Assembly: GCA_029246705.1 (NCBI GenBank)
Contig: JAQWMQ010000034.1
Span: forward strand, 248,001-312,000
Source: Phycisphaerales bacterium
Lineage (GTDB): Bacteria; Planctomycetota; Phycisphaerae; Phycisphaerales; SM1A02
Length of the DNA: 64,000 nucleotides
Direction of reading: 5' to 3'
A model generated the notes under the pieces. It had not been told where the DNA came from and did not search any database. It was given only the letters and a program-made list of their open reading frames with translations. The translations under genes were made by a program, and so were the position numbers. Positions 32,310 through 40,932 of this stretch are shown one piece after another (the stretch's first letter is position 1; each line of letters starts with the position of its first letter).

Positions 32310-34550
32310 TCAGCCGCTGAACCAGTCGCCGAGCATTCTTGCAAGGTCGACGCCGTCCACGATCCCGTTGCCGTCGAAGTCGGCGTCACCGGGGCCACCC
32401 CATTCGCCGAGCAGGATGGTCAGATCGCTGCCGTCGACCCTGCCGTCGTTGTTCAGGTCGGTCGAGGGTGGCAGGGTGCCGCCGTGCATCCATCGGTCGG
32501 CCGTGATCACGTCGTAGGCGGTACCCGGCCCGCCCGCGAGCACGATGAGTCCTGCGCCGCCGCCGCGTTCGAAGAACTCGACTCTGACAGCGTGCCATCC
32601 GGGCTCGAGGGCGATCGTTCCCGATCGCTCGACCATGCCGTGCAGACCGTCGTTGTTCACCACCTGCTGGTCACCGATGTAGAGGGCGGAGCCGTCGTCG
32701 CTGTTGGTGCCGAAGCGCCAGTCGCCCGCTTCGGGAGCCTGGACCCAACCGGTGAAGACCGCACCGACATCGTCGCTGAGTCCGCTTCCCATGAATTCCT
32801 CGCCGGTGGAGGCGTAGTCGATGTTGGCGACCACCTCCGAACCGATCGGCTTCAGGGTGTCGAAGTCGGGGAGTTCGCTGAGCGCATCAAGCGCGTAGTA
32901 GGCGACTTCGATGCCGGGCTCGGCATCCACGGGATCGTCCGCCGGTCTCCGGGGGTCTTCGACCTCGATGTCGATCACCACGGTGCAGGTGTCCTGGATG
33001 TTGCCCTGGACAGTGAAGCTCTCGCTGGTGTAGTTGAAGCTGTCGTAGCCGATGTAGTCCGCCGGTGCGGTGTACCGCAGTGCGGGGCCACCATCGGGTG
33101 CCCACCCCTCGACCAGTTCGACCTGCCCGCCTTCGCTGGTGACGCCATCGAATTCGACCAGGTTCGCCAGCTGGCAGTTGCTCCAGACGTCGTTCTGGAG
33201 GACGTCGATGATCACGGTGCTGTTCCTCTCGACCTCGATGCCGTCGTCGAGGCAGAGCGTCTCGTCGGTCACCGAGAGGTCGCAGGGGGTCTCCGAAAGG
33301 TGCGTCACCATGTTCTCGATGTTGGGCGGGCAGAATTCCAGTCGGATGTTCGCCAGGCCACCCGCGCACCCATGGCAGTAGCTCATGATGGTCGCATCGG
33401 GAACGATCGAGCAGTCGCCGTTGGCGCAGTCGTCGTAGGGGGGTTCGAGCCCATGCGTGTGGGGCGCACCGAAGTTGTGGCCGAGCTCGTGCGTGAAGAC
33501 CATGAGGTCCCAGTTGTTCTCGTGGTTGTGTTCGATCGGGAAGGGGAAGTTCGATCCGAGGTTCGCCGAAAGTGCGTACCCCCAGTCCTCGTTGCAGACC
33601 ACGCTGAGCCAGGCGACACCGCCGCCGAGTCCGCGGCCGGAGAGGAAGTGAGCGAGATCGCGATCGATGTCCTCCATCTGTGCTTCCCAGTGGTCCCGGA
33701 ACTCGTAGAGCTGATCGCCCGTGGTCGTCTGGGTCCAGGGATCCTCGGTCGACCAGAGTCGGAGGTAGCTGATCACCAGTCGGGTGTTGACGTCGCGGGT
33801 GTAGATGTGGGAGGCGGCTGCCATCAGGGTCGAGATGTAGCCGATGGCGCCTTCGTCGGATCCTCCGAAGAGTCCGCGAAGTTCCTGGTCGGTATCGATG
33901 GCAAGTCGCACGCGCTGGCACGGCAGTGGACCGCCGTCTTCCCCGGCAAGACCACCCTGGTCGGTGTCGGCCGGCTTCATGGGATCCAGGTCGATGGCGG
34001 GTTGGGCGATGTGATCGACCCCGCAGAAATCCTTTTCGGGCTGGGGGTAGAGATCCATCCGACTGATCATCGGCGTCAGGTTCTCCGGGCCGTCGCTCAC
34101 GAAGTAGGCATCACCCGCGCTGCGGATCCAGCCTTCGACTCCGGCGTCGGTGAAGGCGAGGAACGCCTCGCTTCCGGGTTCGCCGATGACCTCGCCCGCG
34201 ATGAAGGTCATCTCGGGGATGACGAGTTCCCGGGGGCCCTTCGAAGTCATGAGCTCGATGCGACTTTCCGAATCGAAGGGATCGACGGGACGCATGAGGA
34301 TGTCGACGCTCCGACCGTCAGGCAGTGCGAACCCGGTCAGTTCGAATCGCCCTTCGCGCTTGAGCACCTGTTGAAGTCGTTGAAGGTTCGTCGTGTTGAT
34401 CGACAGTTCGCGAATGCCGTCCATGCCTGCGGCGACCGGGCTCAGGGGCGTCTCGACCGAAGTGACTCGAGAGGAATCCTGTGCCGTTGCGGCAAGGGTG
34501 AGCGGGCAGCTGAGCAACAGCGCTGTGATGCTTCGGGTCGATCTGATCAC
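32310..34550 (-). CDS. Secreted reprolysin-like metalloprotease with PA14 and dockerin-like domains
   Basis: 746 aa. The start is GTG 34550, with a perfect AGGAGG (34556-34561) 5 nt away; it begins the signal peptide [23 protein letters not shown]. The prodomain (about 30-190) precedes an M12-type zincin with [11 protein letters not shown] (His354, Glu355, His358, His364; HExxHxxGxxH). A cysteine-bearing region and a tandem beta domain follow (about 430-560), then a PA14-type domain (about 570-690; '[20 protein letters not shown]'). The tail is a dockerin-like pair '[20 protein letters not shown]' and '[20 protein letters not shown]'. Likely an extracellular or surface protease. Confidence 0.85.
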   Translation of the reverse strand: MIRSTRSITALLLSCPLTLAATAQDSSRVTSVETPLSPVAAGMDGIRELSINTTNLQRLQQVLKREGRFELTGFALPDGRSVDILMRPVDPFDSESRIELMTSKGPRELVIPEMTFIAGEVIGEPGSEAFLAFTDAGVEGWIRSAGDAYFVSDGPENLTPMISRMDLYPQPEKDFCGVDHIAQPAIDLDPMKPADTDQGGLAGEDGGPLPCQRVRLAIDTDQELRGLFGGSDEGAIGYISTLMAAASHIYTRDVNTRLVISYLRLWSTEDPWTQTTTGDQLYEFRDHWEAQMEDIDRDLAHFLSGRGLGGGVAWLSVVCNEDWGYALSANLGSNFPFPIEHNHENNWDLMVFTHELGHNFGAPHTHGLEPPYDDCANGDCSIVPDATIMSYCHGCAGGLANIRLEFCPPNIENMVTHLSETPCDLSVTDETLCLDDGIEVERNSTVIIDVLQNDVWSNCQLANLVEFDGVTSEGGQVELVEGWAPDGGPALRYTAPADYIGYDSFNYTSESFTVQGNIQDTCTVVIDIEVEDPRRPADDPVDAEPGIEVAYYALDALSELPDFDTLKPIGSEVVANIDYASTGEEFMGSGLSDDVGAVFTGWVQAPEAGDWRFGTNSDDGSALYIGDQQVVNNDGLHGMVERSGTIALEPGWHAVRVEFFERGGGAGLIVLAGGPGTAYDVITADRWMHGGTLPPSTDLNNDGRVDGSDLTILLGEWGGPGDADFDGNGIVDGVDLARMLGDWFSG

Positions 34551-34555
34551 CAGAA

Positions 34556-34561
34556 CCTCCT
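34556..34561 (-). promoter_or_regulatory. Shine-Dalgarno AGGAGG fixing the GTG start of the protease
   Basis: The perfect consensus sits 5 nt before GTG 34550 and selects that codon over ATG 34670, which would precede the signal peptide by 40 unrelated residues. Confidence 0.75.
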
Positions 34562-34696
34562 GGGTTTGCTTTCTTTCATCCTGTCTGGATGTACGTAGGT
34601 GGGGTAACCGAGAATACGTCAAGCCTTCATGACTGATGCCATCAACCATGATTTTTGACTTTATTTCCAAAGGCCCCGTAACTTCAAGCGTCCGAA

Positions 34697-35233
34697 TCAG
34701 CGTGAACGGCTCTTCTCGCCCAGCAGCATCCTCATGTGGGACAGCTGGGGCAGGATGATTTCGGTCATGGCCAGCTCGATCGCCCCCACGCTGCCCGGCA
34801 GGGCGAAGAGCAGGGTGTCGATCGGTTCGGCTCGCACCACGCCACCGGTCGCCCTGGAAAGCATCGCCGCTGCACCGATCTCGGCGAAGCTCAGGTGACG
34901 AAAGAGCTCACCGAACCCATCCAGTTCGAGATCGAGTCGGGCTCGAACGCGTTCGACGGTTCCATCCCGGCGGGCGATCCCGGTTCCTCCGGTGCAGACC
35001 AGGAGGTCGATGTCCTCGTTCAGCAACTGCTCGAGCGCTTCATCCAGCTCATCCGGTGACTCCCGGGTCAACCGCCTGGCAACCACCCGGTGACCTGCGG
35101 CCTCCAGGCATTCGAGCACGCGGTCGCCGCCGCGGTCGTTTTCCCGGGTTCGGGTGTCCGAGCAGGTCAGGACGGCGCAGCGAGCAGGGGCCTGGACCCG
35201 TCCGGAGGCTTCTTCATGGGCTTGATGACTCAT
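34697..35233 (-). CDS. moaB: Molybdenum cofactor protein MoaB/MogA
   Basis: 178 aa. '[19 protein letters not shown]' gives the nucleotide/pterin binding start, then '[18 protein letters not shown]' (GGTG motif) and '[26 protein letters not shown]'-type blocks (quoted in part), then '[14 protein letters not shown]'. MoaB/MogA adenylates molybdopterin before metal insertion. It has GGAG 8 nt before ATG 35233, so unlike moaE it has a normal leader. Divergent from acpS. moaE is the only other Moco gene in the window; moeA, moaA and moaC are absent. Confidence 0.9.
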   Translation of the reverse strand: MSHQAHEEASGRVQAPARCAVLTCSDTRTRENDRGGDRVLECLEAAGHRVVARRLTRESPDELDEALEQLLNEDIDLLVCTGGTGIARRDGTVERVRARLDLELDGFGELFRHLSFAEIGAAAMLSRATGGVVRAEPIDTLLFALPGSVGAIELAMTEIILPQLSHMRMLLGEKSRSR

Positions 35234-35259
35234 TCGAGCAGCTCCGGGGTCTGGGGCGT

Positions 35260-35265
35260 TATCCT
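35260..35265 (+). promoter_or_regulatory. -10 element (TATCCT) of acpS
   Basis: 8-nt gap to ATG 35274. No Shine-Dalgarno before the ATG. Confidence 0.4.
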
Positions 35266-35273
35266 CCTACGCC

Positions 35274-35684
35274 ATGAGGATTGTTGGACACGGTATCGAC
35301 CTGGTGCACGTCGAGCGCATCGAGGGCATGATCGAGCGCCACGAAGCACACTTTCTCGAGCGCTGCTTCACGGTGCGTGAGCAAGCGTACTGTGAACAGG
35401 GTGGACGCAGGCGGGCCGAGCACTATGCCGCTCGATTCGCTGCCAAGGAGTCCGTCCTGAAGGCACTGGGTCGTGGTCTTCGCTCCGGCATGACCTGGAC
35501 GCAGATCGAAGTGGTGGCGGACGCCTGGGGCCGGCCCGGGATCGAGCTCCAGGGTGACGCCCTTGCCCTGGCCGACGAGATCGGCATCACCGACTGGCAA
35601 CTCAGCCTGACCCATGTGGAACGGTTCGCCAGCGCCAGCGTCATCGCAATCGCGGAAACCCACGGCACTGCATCGGAGGCCTGA
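35274..35684 (+). CDS. acpS: Holo-[acyl-carrier-protein] synthase AcpS
   Basis: 136 aa. 'VGHGIDLVHVERIEGMIER' holds the Mg-binding Asp and 'YAARFAAKESVLKALGRGL' holds the catalytic-region Glu and Lys, both diagnostic for AcpS. It transfers 4'-phosphopantetheine from CoA to apo-ACP for fatty acid synthesis. The length fits the family plus a short tail. The stop overlaps the next gene's start by 1 nt (TGATG), so they are cotranscribed. Confidence 0.93.
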   Translation: MRIVGHGIDLVHVERIEGMIERHEAHFLERCFTVREQAYCEQGGRRRAEHYAARFAAKESVLKALGRGLRSGMTWTQIEVVADAWGRPGIELQGDALALADEIGITDWQLSLTHVERFASASVIAIAETHGTASEA

Positions 35685-36388
35685 TGAAGCGAGGAAACAA
35701 GGTCACGCTCTATGAGTTGATGCATCAGGCGTCGGAAACGAACGACGCCAAGTCGTCGGTTCGTTCCGAATCGACGGCGCGCGTGATTCGACTGCCCATC
35801 GGCTTCCTGTACACCGGCCTGGTCGTGGTCTTGCTGCTCCTCATCGCCCTCTACGCCTACGGTTTCCACCGAGGGCAGGTGGCGACGGAAGCGAAATGGG
35901 CCCAGGACACGATCGACTCCGCCGAGGCGGACAGGCTGCTCGGACAGACCAATGAAGTGACCGAGCCGACCAAGCCGGACGAGGTTCCAGGAATTGCCAG
36001 CGCTCCCGTGACGACGACCGGCAACCCCTCGGGCACCGCCGTTGCGGGTACGACCATTCCGGTCACGACCAAACCGACCAAACCGACCAGCACCGACCCG
36101 CGTCGGTCCGGCCTGAACTACTACATCATCTGCCACCCCAGCCGTGCCAAGCTCGATGAGCTGGTGGCCTTCTGCAGCCAGCACGGGCTCGACGCCCACA
36201 GCAGCCCCAACCGCAAGGGTGACCCCAAGGTCTACGTCACCCCGGGTTTCGCCTCCGGCGAGAGCTCTGCCGCGCCGATGGTGGCCCTCCGAGCCCGGAT
36301 TCGCGAGGTGGGGGTTCTCTGGAATCGCCTCGATCCGGGTCAGAACAGCGATTTTTCGACCCATTACCCGGAGAAGTACCAGCCCTGA
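35684..36388 (+). CDS. Single-pass membrane protein with SPOR-like C-terminal domain
   Basis: 234 aa. A cytoplasmic N-terminus of about 38 residues precedes a membrane helix near 40-60 (FLYTGLVVVLLLLIALYAYG). A Thr/Pro-rich linker (about 95-140; TTKPTKPTSTD) leads to a C-terminal domain with 'YYIICHPSRAKLDELVAFCS' and 'VYVTPGFASGE', the layout of a SPOR-like or small alpha/beta domain. Two cysteines lie in that domain. The family is not recognised. The gene overlaps acpS by one base and is followed by a gap and the small basic protein gene. Confidence 0.6.
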   Translation: MKRGNKVTLYELMHQASETNDAKSSVRSESTARVIRLPIGFLYTGLVVVLLLLIALYAYGFHRGQVATEAKWAQDTIDSAEADRLLGQTNEVTEPTKPDEVPGIASAPVTTTGNPSGTAVAGTTIPVTTKPTKPTSTDPRRSGLNYYIICHPSRAKLDELVAFCSQHGLDAHSSPNRKGDPKVYVTPGFASGESSAAPMVALRARIREVGVLWNRLDPGQNSDFSTHYPEKYQP

Positions 36389-36399
36389 GGCCTGGCAGG

Positions 36400-36428
36400 T
36401 TGCCTGTCGCGCCCAGTGCTGGCATACT
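36400..36428 (+). promoter_or_regulatory. Sigma70-like promoter of the small basic protein gene
   Basis: TTGCCT at 36400-36405, a 17-nt spacer and CATACT at 36423-36428. This is the clearest -35/-10 pair in the window. It predicts a leader of about 30 nt, with AGGAAG close to ATG 36466. Confidence 0.55.
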
Positions 36429-36465
36429 GTTGTGCTCCCCTTGAAACCGGAAATTAGGAAGCGCC

Positions 36466-36693
36466 ATGAGTCTTCACAGCAGCCTCAAGACCAAGTCGGG
36501 TGCCCTCAACCAGCATCGCAATGTCCTCACGCGCGCCGAGCGCGTCGAATCGCTGACTTCAAAGGATGCCTTTGATCCCAAGAAGGACACGCCGCTGGGG
36601 CTTGTGAAAGTCTCCAGTCGCAAGGCGATCGTCAAGAAGAAGCCCTCCAAGGCCGCGGCTGCCGCCGCTGCTTCTGAAGACGGCGATTCCTGA
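36466..36693 (+). CDS. PVC-superphylum small basic protein (ribosome-linked family)
   Basis: 75 aa. The N-terminus 'MSLHSSLKTKSGALNQHRNV' followed by LTRAERVESL is the diagnostic block of the small basic protein family found in Chlamydiae, Verrucomicrobia and planctomycetes. 'PLGLVKVSSRKAIVKKKPSK' and an Ala/acidic tail follow. It is strongly basic in the middle and possibly binds rRNA; its exact role is not settled. It has its own promoter and a good ribosome binding site, consistent with high expression. A valuable lineage marker for this window. Confidence 0.85.
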   Translation: MSLHSSLKTKSGALNQHRNVLTRAERVESLTSKDAFDPKKDTPLGLVKVSSRKAIVKKKPSKAAAAAAASEDGDS

Positions 36694-36836
36694 TCCGCTC
36701 TCGACGTTCCGTCGTCAACCAGCCTTCAAACCCATCGGGTCCGCAGTTCCCTGCGTGCTGCGGCTGTCTCTTGTTCTGGACAACCGTCCAGTTCAAGCTC
36801 GCAGGATGATCACCCTCGACCCACGGAGACTCGAGC

Positions 36837-38006
36837 ATGCCTGAAACGCCCGCTGAATTCGACGTCGACGCAATGCTCAGTCATCGTGCCCGATCGATCG
36901 ATGCTTCCGGTATCCGCCGGATCTTCGAGCTTGGTGCTTCACTCGAGAATCCGATCAACCTCTCCATCGGTCAGCCGGACTTCCCCGTTCCGCGTGAGAT
37001 CAAGGACGCGGTGATCGAGGCGATCGAATCGAATCGCAACGGGTACACCGTCACCCAGGGGGACGCCGCGGTACTGGCCGAGGTTCGGTCCGCCCTGGCA
37101 CAGGAAATGGACTGGGCGGTCGAGGACCCCTCGATCGGCGTGATGCTGACCTCGGGTACGTCGGGTGCCCTGGTGCTTGCCGCACTCGCGCTGCTGAATG
37201 CGGGTGACGAACTGATCATTCCCGATCCGTGGTTCGTGGTGTATCCGCAGCTGGCGCACCTGACCGGAGCGAAATCGATCGCCTGCGACACCTACCCCGA
37301 CTTTCGCATGACTGCGGAACGAATCGAACCGTTGATCACCGAGCGAACCAAGGCGGTCCTGCTCGACAGCCCGGGAAACCCGACCGGCATCGTCCTGGAT
37401 ACCGCCGAACTCGAGGCGATCGTCGCGCTCTGTCGAGATCGTGGCGTGCTGTTGATCGCTGACGAGATCTACGACGAATTCACCTACGAGGATGCCCTGC
37501 AGGACGGGCGTTGTCCCTCTCCGGGGCGCCTCACCAAGGATGCGTTGATCATCAAGGGGCTCGGCAAGACCTTCGGGTGCACCGGCTGGCGACTCGGACT
37601 CGCCGCTGGCCCGGTCGAACTCATCGAGACCATGACCAAGCTTCAGCAGTTCACCTACGTCTGTGCGCCCTCGATGGCGCAGGCGGCCTTCACCGCACGA
37701 CCGAACGTCGACATGAGCTCGGAAGTCAGGTCCTATCAGGGGCGCCGTGACCTGGTGCTCGAGCGGCTGGGGGCGGTCACCGAGGTGATCCCGCCGGGTG
37801 GTGCCTTCTACGTCTTCGTGAAGGTCCCCGAGCACCTGGGACTCACCGGCACCGAATTCGTGGAACAGGCGATCCAGCGTGGCGTGCTGATCATTCCCGG
37901 TGCGGTCTTCAGTGACCGTGACACCCACTTCAGGATCTCCTACGCCGTCCCCGAGGCTGATCTCCGCCGGGGGCTGGACGTGATCGTCGACCTGATGAAC
38001 GGCTGA
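36837..38006 (+). CDS. Class I/II pyridoxal-phosphate aminotransferase
   Basis: 389 aa. 'PINLSIGQPDFPVP' is the AspC-type N-terminal motif; 'DSPGNPTGIVLD' carries the Asn-Pro-Thr segment; 'LIADEIYDEFTYE' holds the PLP pyridine-binding Asp and Tyr. The PLP Lys is at 244 in 'GLGKTFGCTGWRLGLAAG', where most homologs have SFSKT. It probably transaminates aspartate or aromatic amino acids; specificity is unclear. GGAG precedes ATG 36837. Gene monocistronic, followed by a hairpin-terminator region. Confidence 0.9.
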   Translation: MPETPAEFDVDAMLSHRARSIDASGIRRIFELGASLENPINLSIGQPDFPVPREIKDAVIEAIESNRNGYTVTQGDAAVLAEVRSALAQEMDWAVEDPSIGVMLTSGTSGALVLAALALLNAGDELIIPDPWFVVYPQLAHLTGAKSIACDTYPDFRMTAERIEPLITERTKAVLLDSPGNPTGIVLDTAELEAIVALCRDRGVLLIADEIYDEFTYEDALQDGRCPSPGRLTKDALIIKGLGKTFGCTGWRLGLAAGPVELIETMTKLQQFTYVCAPSMAQAAFTARPNVDMSSEVRSYQGRRDLVLERLGAVTEVIPPGGAFYVFVKVPEHLGLTGTEFVEQAIQRGVLIIPGAVFSDRDTHFRISYAVPEADLRRGLDVIVDLMNG

Positions 38007-38066
38007 GGGTCCGACTGCTTCGGCTGGATCGAGTTTATTTCACCGTTTTACGTCACCATGACATGA

Positions 38067-38170
38067 ATGGCTCAAGTCGCGGTGTGTCTTGTCGGATACA
38101 AGAACATCACAACTTGAGCCATCCACTTCGCCGCCGACCAAGATCGACTCCTGGTCGGCGGCGGTTTTTT
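38067..38170 (+). ncRNA. Possible structured RNA: long hairpin plus intrinsic terminator
   Basis: Two nested stems are visible: a perfect 11-bp outer stem ATGGCTCAAGT / ACTTGAGCCAT (38067-38077 with 38112-38122) and an inner stem TCTTGT / ACAAGA (38087-38092 with 38098-38103). A strong terminator follows 6 nt later. It could be a small RNA or just the 3' end of the aminotransferase message. No clear promoter is seen, so the call is tentative. Confidence 0.35.
38129..38170 (+). terminator. Strong intrinsic terminator
   Basis: 12-bp stem CGCCGCCGACCA / TGGTCGGCGGCG with an 11-nt loop and a run of six T. It ends transcription from the aminotransferase or from the hairpin RNA above. Confidence 0.85.
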
Positions 38171-38205
38171 CAAGCACGCCTTCTGGCGGTGCTGAAGTCT
38201 TCTGC

Positions 38206-38376
38206 TTACTTCTTTTCGTCGCTACCGCTGATGGAGACATTGGGGTCGTCCTCGGGAGCTGTAATCACCTTGGATTCGTCGATTTCATTTCCGCGCTTGC
38301 CGGCATCCTCGCAGGCAGCGAGTCCGAGGCCGAACAGAAAGACGCCTGCGGTGCAGATGGTCAGTCTCTTGATCAT
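38206..38376 (-). CDS. Small lipoprotein of unknown function
   Basis: 56 aa from ATG 38376, much shorter than the frame to 38535 whose upstream part lacks a signal. 'KRLTICTAGVFLFGLGLAAC' is a textbook lipoprotein signal with Cys22 (LAAC). Only about 34 acidic residues follow the cysteine (EDAGKRGNEIDESKVI..). A GAGGGG lies 11 nt before the ATG. Such very small lipoproteins are often missed; partners are not evident. Confidence 0.6.
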   Translation of the reverse strand: MIKRLTICTAGVFLFGLGLAACEDAGKRGNEIDESKVITAPEDDPNVSISGSDEKK

Positions 38377-38644
38377 GATGGGGTGACCCCTCTCAGTAGG
38401 CCCTTGGTTTGGAGACAGGAACTGGAAAACGATTTCCGAGTCCACTCGGTGCGGGCGGACCGACCCGTCCGAGTCTGCCCGACCGCATGGGCGACCGGGA
38501 CTACGATGTGACGCAACCCAGGTGGGTCTGGTCATCGATGGGTGTATTGGAACGGAGCAACGCGATCAGCGTCAAGCTCTTCTGGCAGATGTGTACACAA
38601 GTGTTCGCAGAAAAGTGGCCCTCGGTTCCCTCTGGAGTGTGCGA
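38377..38644. other. Non-coding gap
   Basis: 268 bp between the small lipoprotein and the phosphoesterase stop. I see no gene or strong repeat. It presumably contains the lipoprotein promoter. TGTGTACACA near 38592 is a short palindrome without known meaning. Confidence 0.5.
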
Positions 38645-40591
38645 TCAGGGCGTCTGGGGCGCCTCATCCGCACCATGCTCGATGATGAGTGCCTGCCCGG
38701 GGGGGGTGAGTGTCCGCCACTGGGTGTGGTAGGTCAGGTCGTTGTCACTGACTCCGATTCGAATTGATTCACCCGATGGGAACCTGCCCCCCAGCGTGAT
38801 CCGAGCGCTCCACCCGCCCTCATCGGACACCACTTCGGTGTCCTCGACCGGCTGTTGCGTTCCATCCGGCATGAGCCTGATCGCACGGGCGTCCTTGAGT
38901 TCCCAGTAGATGGTCTCCCGGGGCGGCTCTTCAACCGGGCCGATCTCGATGAGCAGGGCATCGGCCATCGGGTTCTTCAGTCGAGCTGCGGTCGGCCGCT
39001 TGTCGGGGCCCGCGCCGGCGAGCAGGTCGCCCGCGGCACGTACCTCGATCTGCAACCGTCCTTCATCATCCAGCGACAGCAGGCACTCCGGATCCTCCTC
39101 GACCGTGTCGTAGACGGAGAAGCGCCAGGCACTGATCGGGAGTCGGGCCGGTTCGCCACCCGCAAGCAGGGTGATCGGTCGGCGCTCCAGGTGAAGACGT
39201 CGGCGGATCTTGACCGGAACGAGACGTCCCCTGGTGTCCCGGAAGCTTGCGGTGATGTCCAGCTGGGGAGGCAGGCCCGGGCGACCGCCTCGAGGAGCTC
39301 GGGAGATCACGGCGGCTTCGAGCGTTCGTCGTTCCCCCGCGGCGAGCAGTGCCTTTTCGCTGATCTGGATCATGCTTCGTCCGCGACCATGCATGGTGTG
39401 CGGGTTGTACGTGTCCTCGTCGGTGAGGCTTCGCCAGGTGGCGCCGTCCTCGATCGTCCATGCACCGGGTCCGCTTGAAGGTTCGATGCTGAAGACGACG
39501 GGGATGTCCAGGGGGTTCTGGAGTTCGATCTCCAGCGGTACCTCGAAGCGTCCGGTCGACGTGTCCGGAATGGTGTCGTGGATGGTGACCACCGACGGAT
39601 TCGTCTTGAGTGCATAGACGCGATCCTGGTCTTCGCGCACCACGAAATCATCGGGAAGCGTGGTGCCCGCGATCTGGTGGTGCAGGGTGGTTCGTTCACC
39701 CCAGTCACCTTCGGGGTCGATCTGGAGCATGCTCACGTGCTGCAGTTGTCCGGACAGCGGATGCTGGTCGATCATGCCACCGCAGGTGCCGAGGATGTGG
39801 TACGCCACGCCATCGAGGGTGTCGTCCTTCTGCATCGCGTGGTAATGACCCGCGATCACCGCATCGACCTGGTGTTCGGCGAGCAGGGGTTGGACCCTTT
39901 CCTGCCAGTTGACCTGGTTGTAGCGCCACAGCGGCCGGTGCATCAGCAGCACGATCGGGCCTTCCGAAGCTTCCTCGAGTTCCCCGGTCAACCAGGTCAG
40001 CTGCTCATCCGAGAAGGTGATCGAACCGTCTCCCATCGATTCATCGCTGAAGAGCACGATCACCGTCACGCCGCCGATCCGCACCGTGTAGTGAAGGGGA
40101 CCGAAGCGAGCGCGGTATCGATCGGCGAAGCGGTGGTCCGAGGGATCCCGGTCACCGGAGATGACGTCATGGTTGCCGGGGGTCGGGTAGAACCGGTCGG
40201 CGATCGGTCGAATCGCATGAAGGTACTCATCGACCTCGCGGTCGTATCGGGCGTCATCGCGGGTGTACCCCTGCACCATGTCGCCGACGGTGAAGATCGC
40301 ATCGGGATCGGCTCGTTTCAGATCCTCGACCGCCGCGAGCAGGTAGGGCATGCCCCAGGAACGACCGGTGGTCCGGTCCGGCAGGATCGCCAGTCGGATC
40401 ATTCGAGACGGCAGGGGTGCTTCGACACGCTGTCCGTCGACCGCACGTGCCTGCGCGTCGAGTTTGAAACGACCGTCATCGAAGGCGTTGACGCGTGAAG
40501 GTACTGGCGCCTGGGCGCCGGCCCGGGTCGTCAGCACGCAGCACAGGAGCATCGCGCAGTTGATCACGCGGAATACAGACTGTCGTTTCAT
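38645..40591 (-). CDS. Secreted calcineurin-like metallophosphoesterase
   Basis: 648 aa. Signal 'RQSVFRVINCAMLLCCVLTTRAGAQ' parts mark export. The phosphoesterase core has 'LAILPDRTTGRSWGMP', 'AIFTVGDMVQGYT', 'FYPTPGNHDVISGD', 'VLLMHRPLW' and 'VDAVIAGHYHAMQ' (GD, GNHD, H and GHxH metal ligands). The first motif has D-R-T where D-x-H is usual, a variant seen in large secreted homologs. About 300 C-terminal residues form beta domains of unknown role. Substrate is unknown (phosphodiester or phosphoprotein). No operon partner. Confidence 0.82.
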   Translation of the reverse strand: MKRQSVFRVINCAMLLCCVLTTRAGAQAPVPSRVNAFDDGRFKLDAQARAVDGQRVEAPLPSRMIRLAILPDRTTGRSWGMPYLLAAVEDLKRADPDAIFTVGDMVQGYTRDDARYDREVDEYLHAIRPIADRFYPTPGNHDVISGDRDPSDHRFADRYRARFGPLHYTVRIGGVTVIVLFSDESMGDGSITFSDEQLTWLTGELEEASEGPIVLLMHRPLWRYNQVNWQERVQPLLAEHQVDAVIAGHYHAMQKDDTLDGVAYHILGTCGGMIDQHPLSGQLQHVSMLQIDPEGDWGERTTLHHQIAGTTLPDDFVVREDQDRVYALKTNPSVVTIHDTIPDTSTGRFEVPLEIELQNPLDIPVVFSIEPSSGPGAWTIEDGATWRSLTDEDTYNPHTMHGRGRSMIQISEKALLAAGERRTLEAAVISRAPRGGRPGLPPQLDITASFRDTRGRLVPVKIRRRLHLERRPITLLAGGEPARLPISAWRFSVYDTVEEDPECLLSLDDEGRLQIEVRAAGDLLAGAGPDKRPTAARLKNPMADALLIEIGPVEEPPRETIYWELKDARAIRLMPDGTQQPVEDTEVVSDEGGWSARITLGGRFPSGESIRIGVSDNDLTYHTQWRTLTPPGQALIIEHGADEAPQTP

Positions 40592-40661
40592 CGGCCGGTT
40601 CCTCGCTCGAGTGGGTTGGGACATCGGGAGAATACCGGCTGCGGGGGTCGGTCAGTGCATG

Positions 40662-40697
40662 AAAAAACCCCGTTGGAACATTGCTGCTTCAACGGGG
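40662..40697 (-). terminator. Intrinsic terminator after the glycosyltransferase operon
   Basis: Minus-strand stem CCCCGTTGAAGC / GTTCCAACGGGG with a 6-nt loop, followed by TTTTTT. One mismatch lies in the upper stem. Downstream of the operon 40933-42877. Confidence 0.8.
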
Positions 40698-40932
40698 CGG
40701 AGGGGAGAAAGATGCTCGTCGTGATCCCGAATGGGATCGAAGGTTGTTCCCCCTGGTGCAGGCCGTCGTCCTGGAGATGGTTGGGCCAATTCCAAGCCGT
40801 AACCGGCCTACATTGAGTAGAACCAAGAACTCCAGCAATGCTTTCGCATTGAATGCTGAATTCGCTTCAGGTTTTTCACTTTTGTGCCCCGATTCCCACC
40901 TTCCGGTTGCCAGAACCGGTCTTGTGGATCGG
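40698..40932. other. Non-coding trailer
   Basis: 235 bp between the glycosyltransferase stop and its terminator. GATCCCGAATGGGATC is a small palindrome. No gene is seen. Confidence 0.4.

Noticed and set aside
32484-34598. Long plus-strand reading frame opposite the metalloprotease
   Set aside because: It is a shadow of the minus-strand protease, whose HExxHxxGxxH, signal peptide and AGGAGG are convincing. The plus frame has no recognisable domain.
38063-38386. Plus-strand 107-aa frame across the hairpin RNA
   Set aside because: It spans a strong terminator and overlaps the small lipoprotein, with no family features or ribosome binding site.
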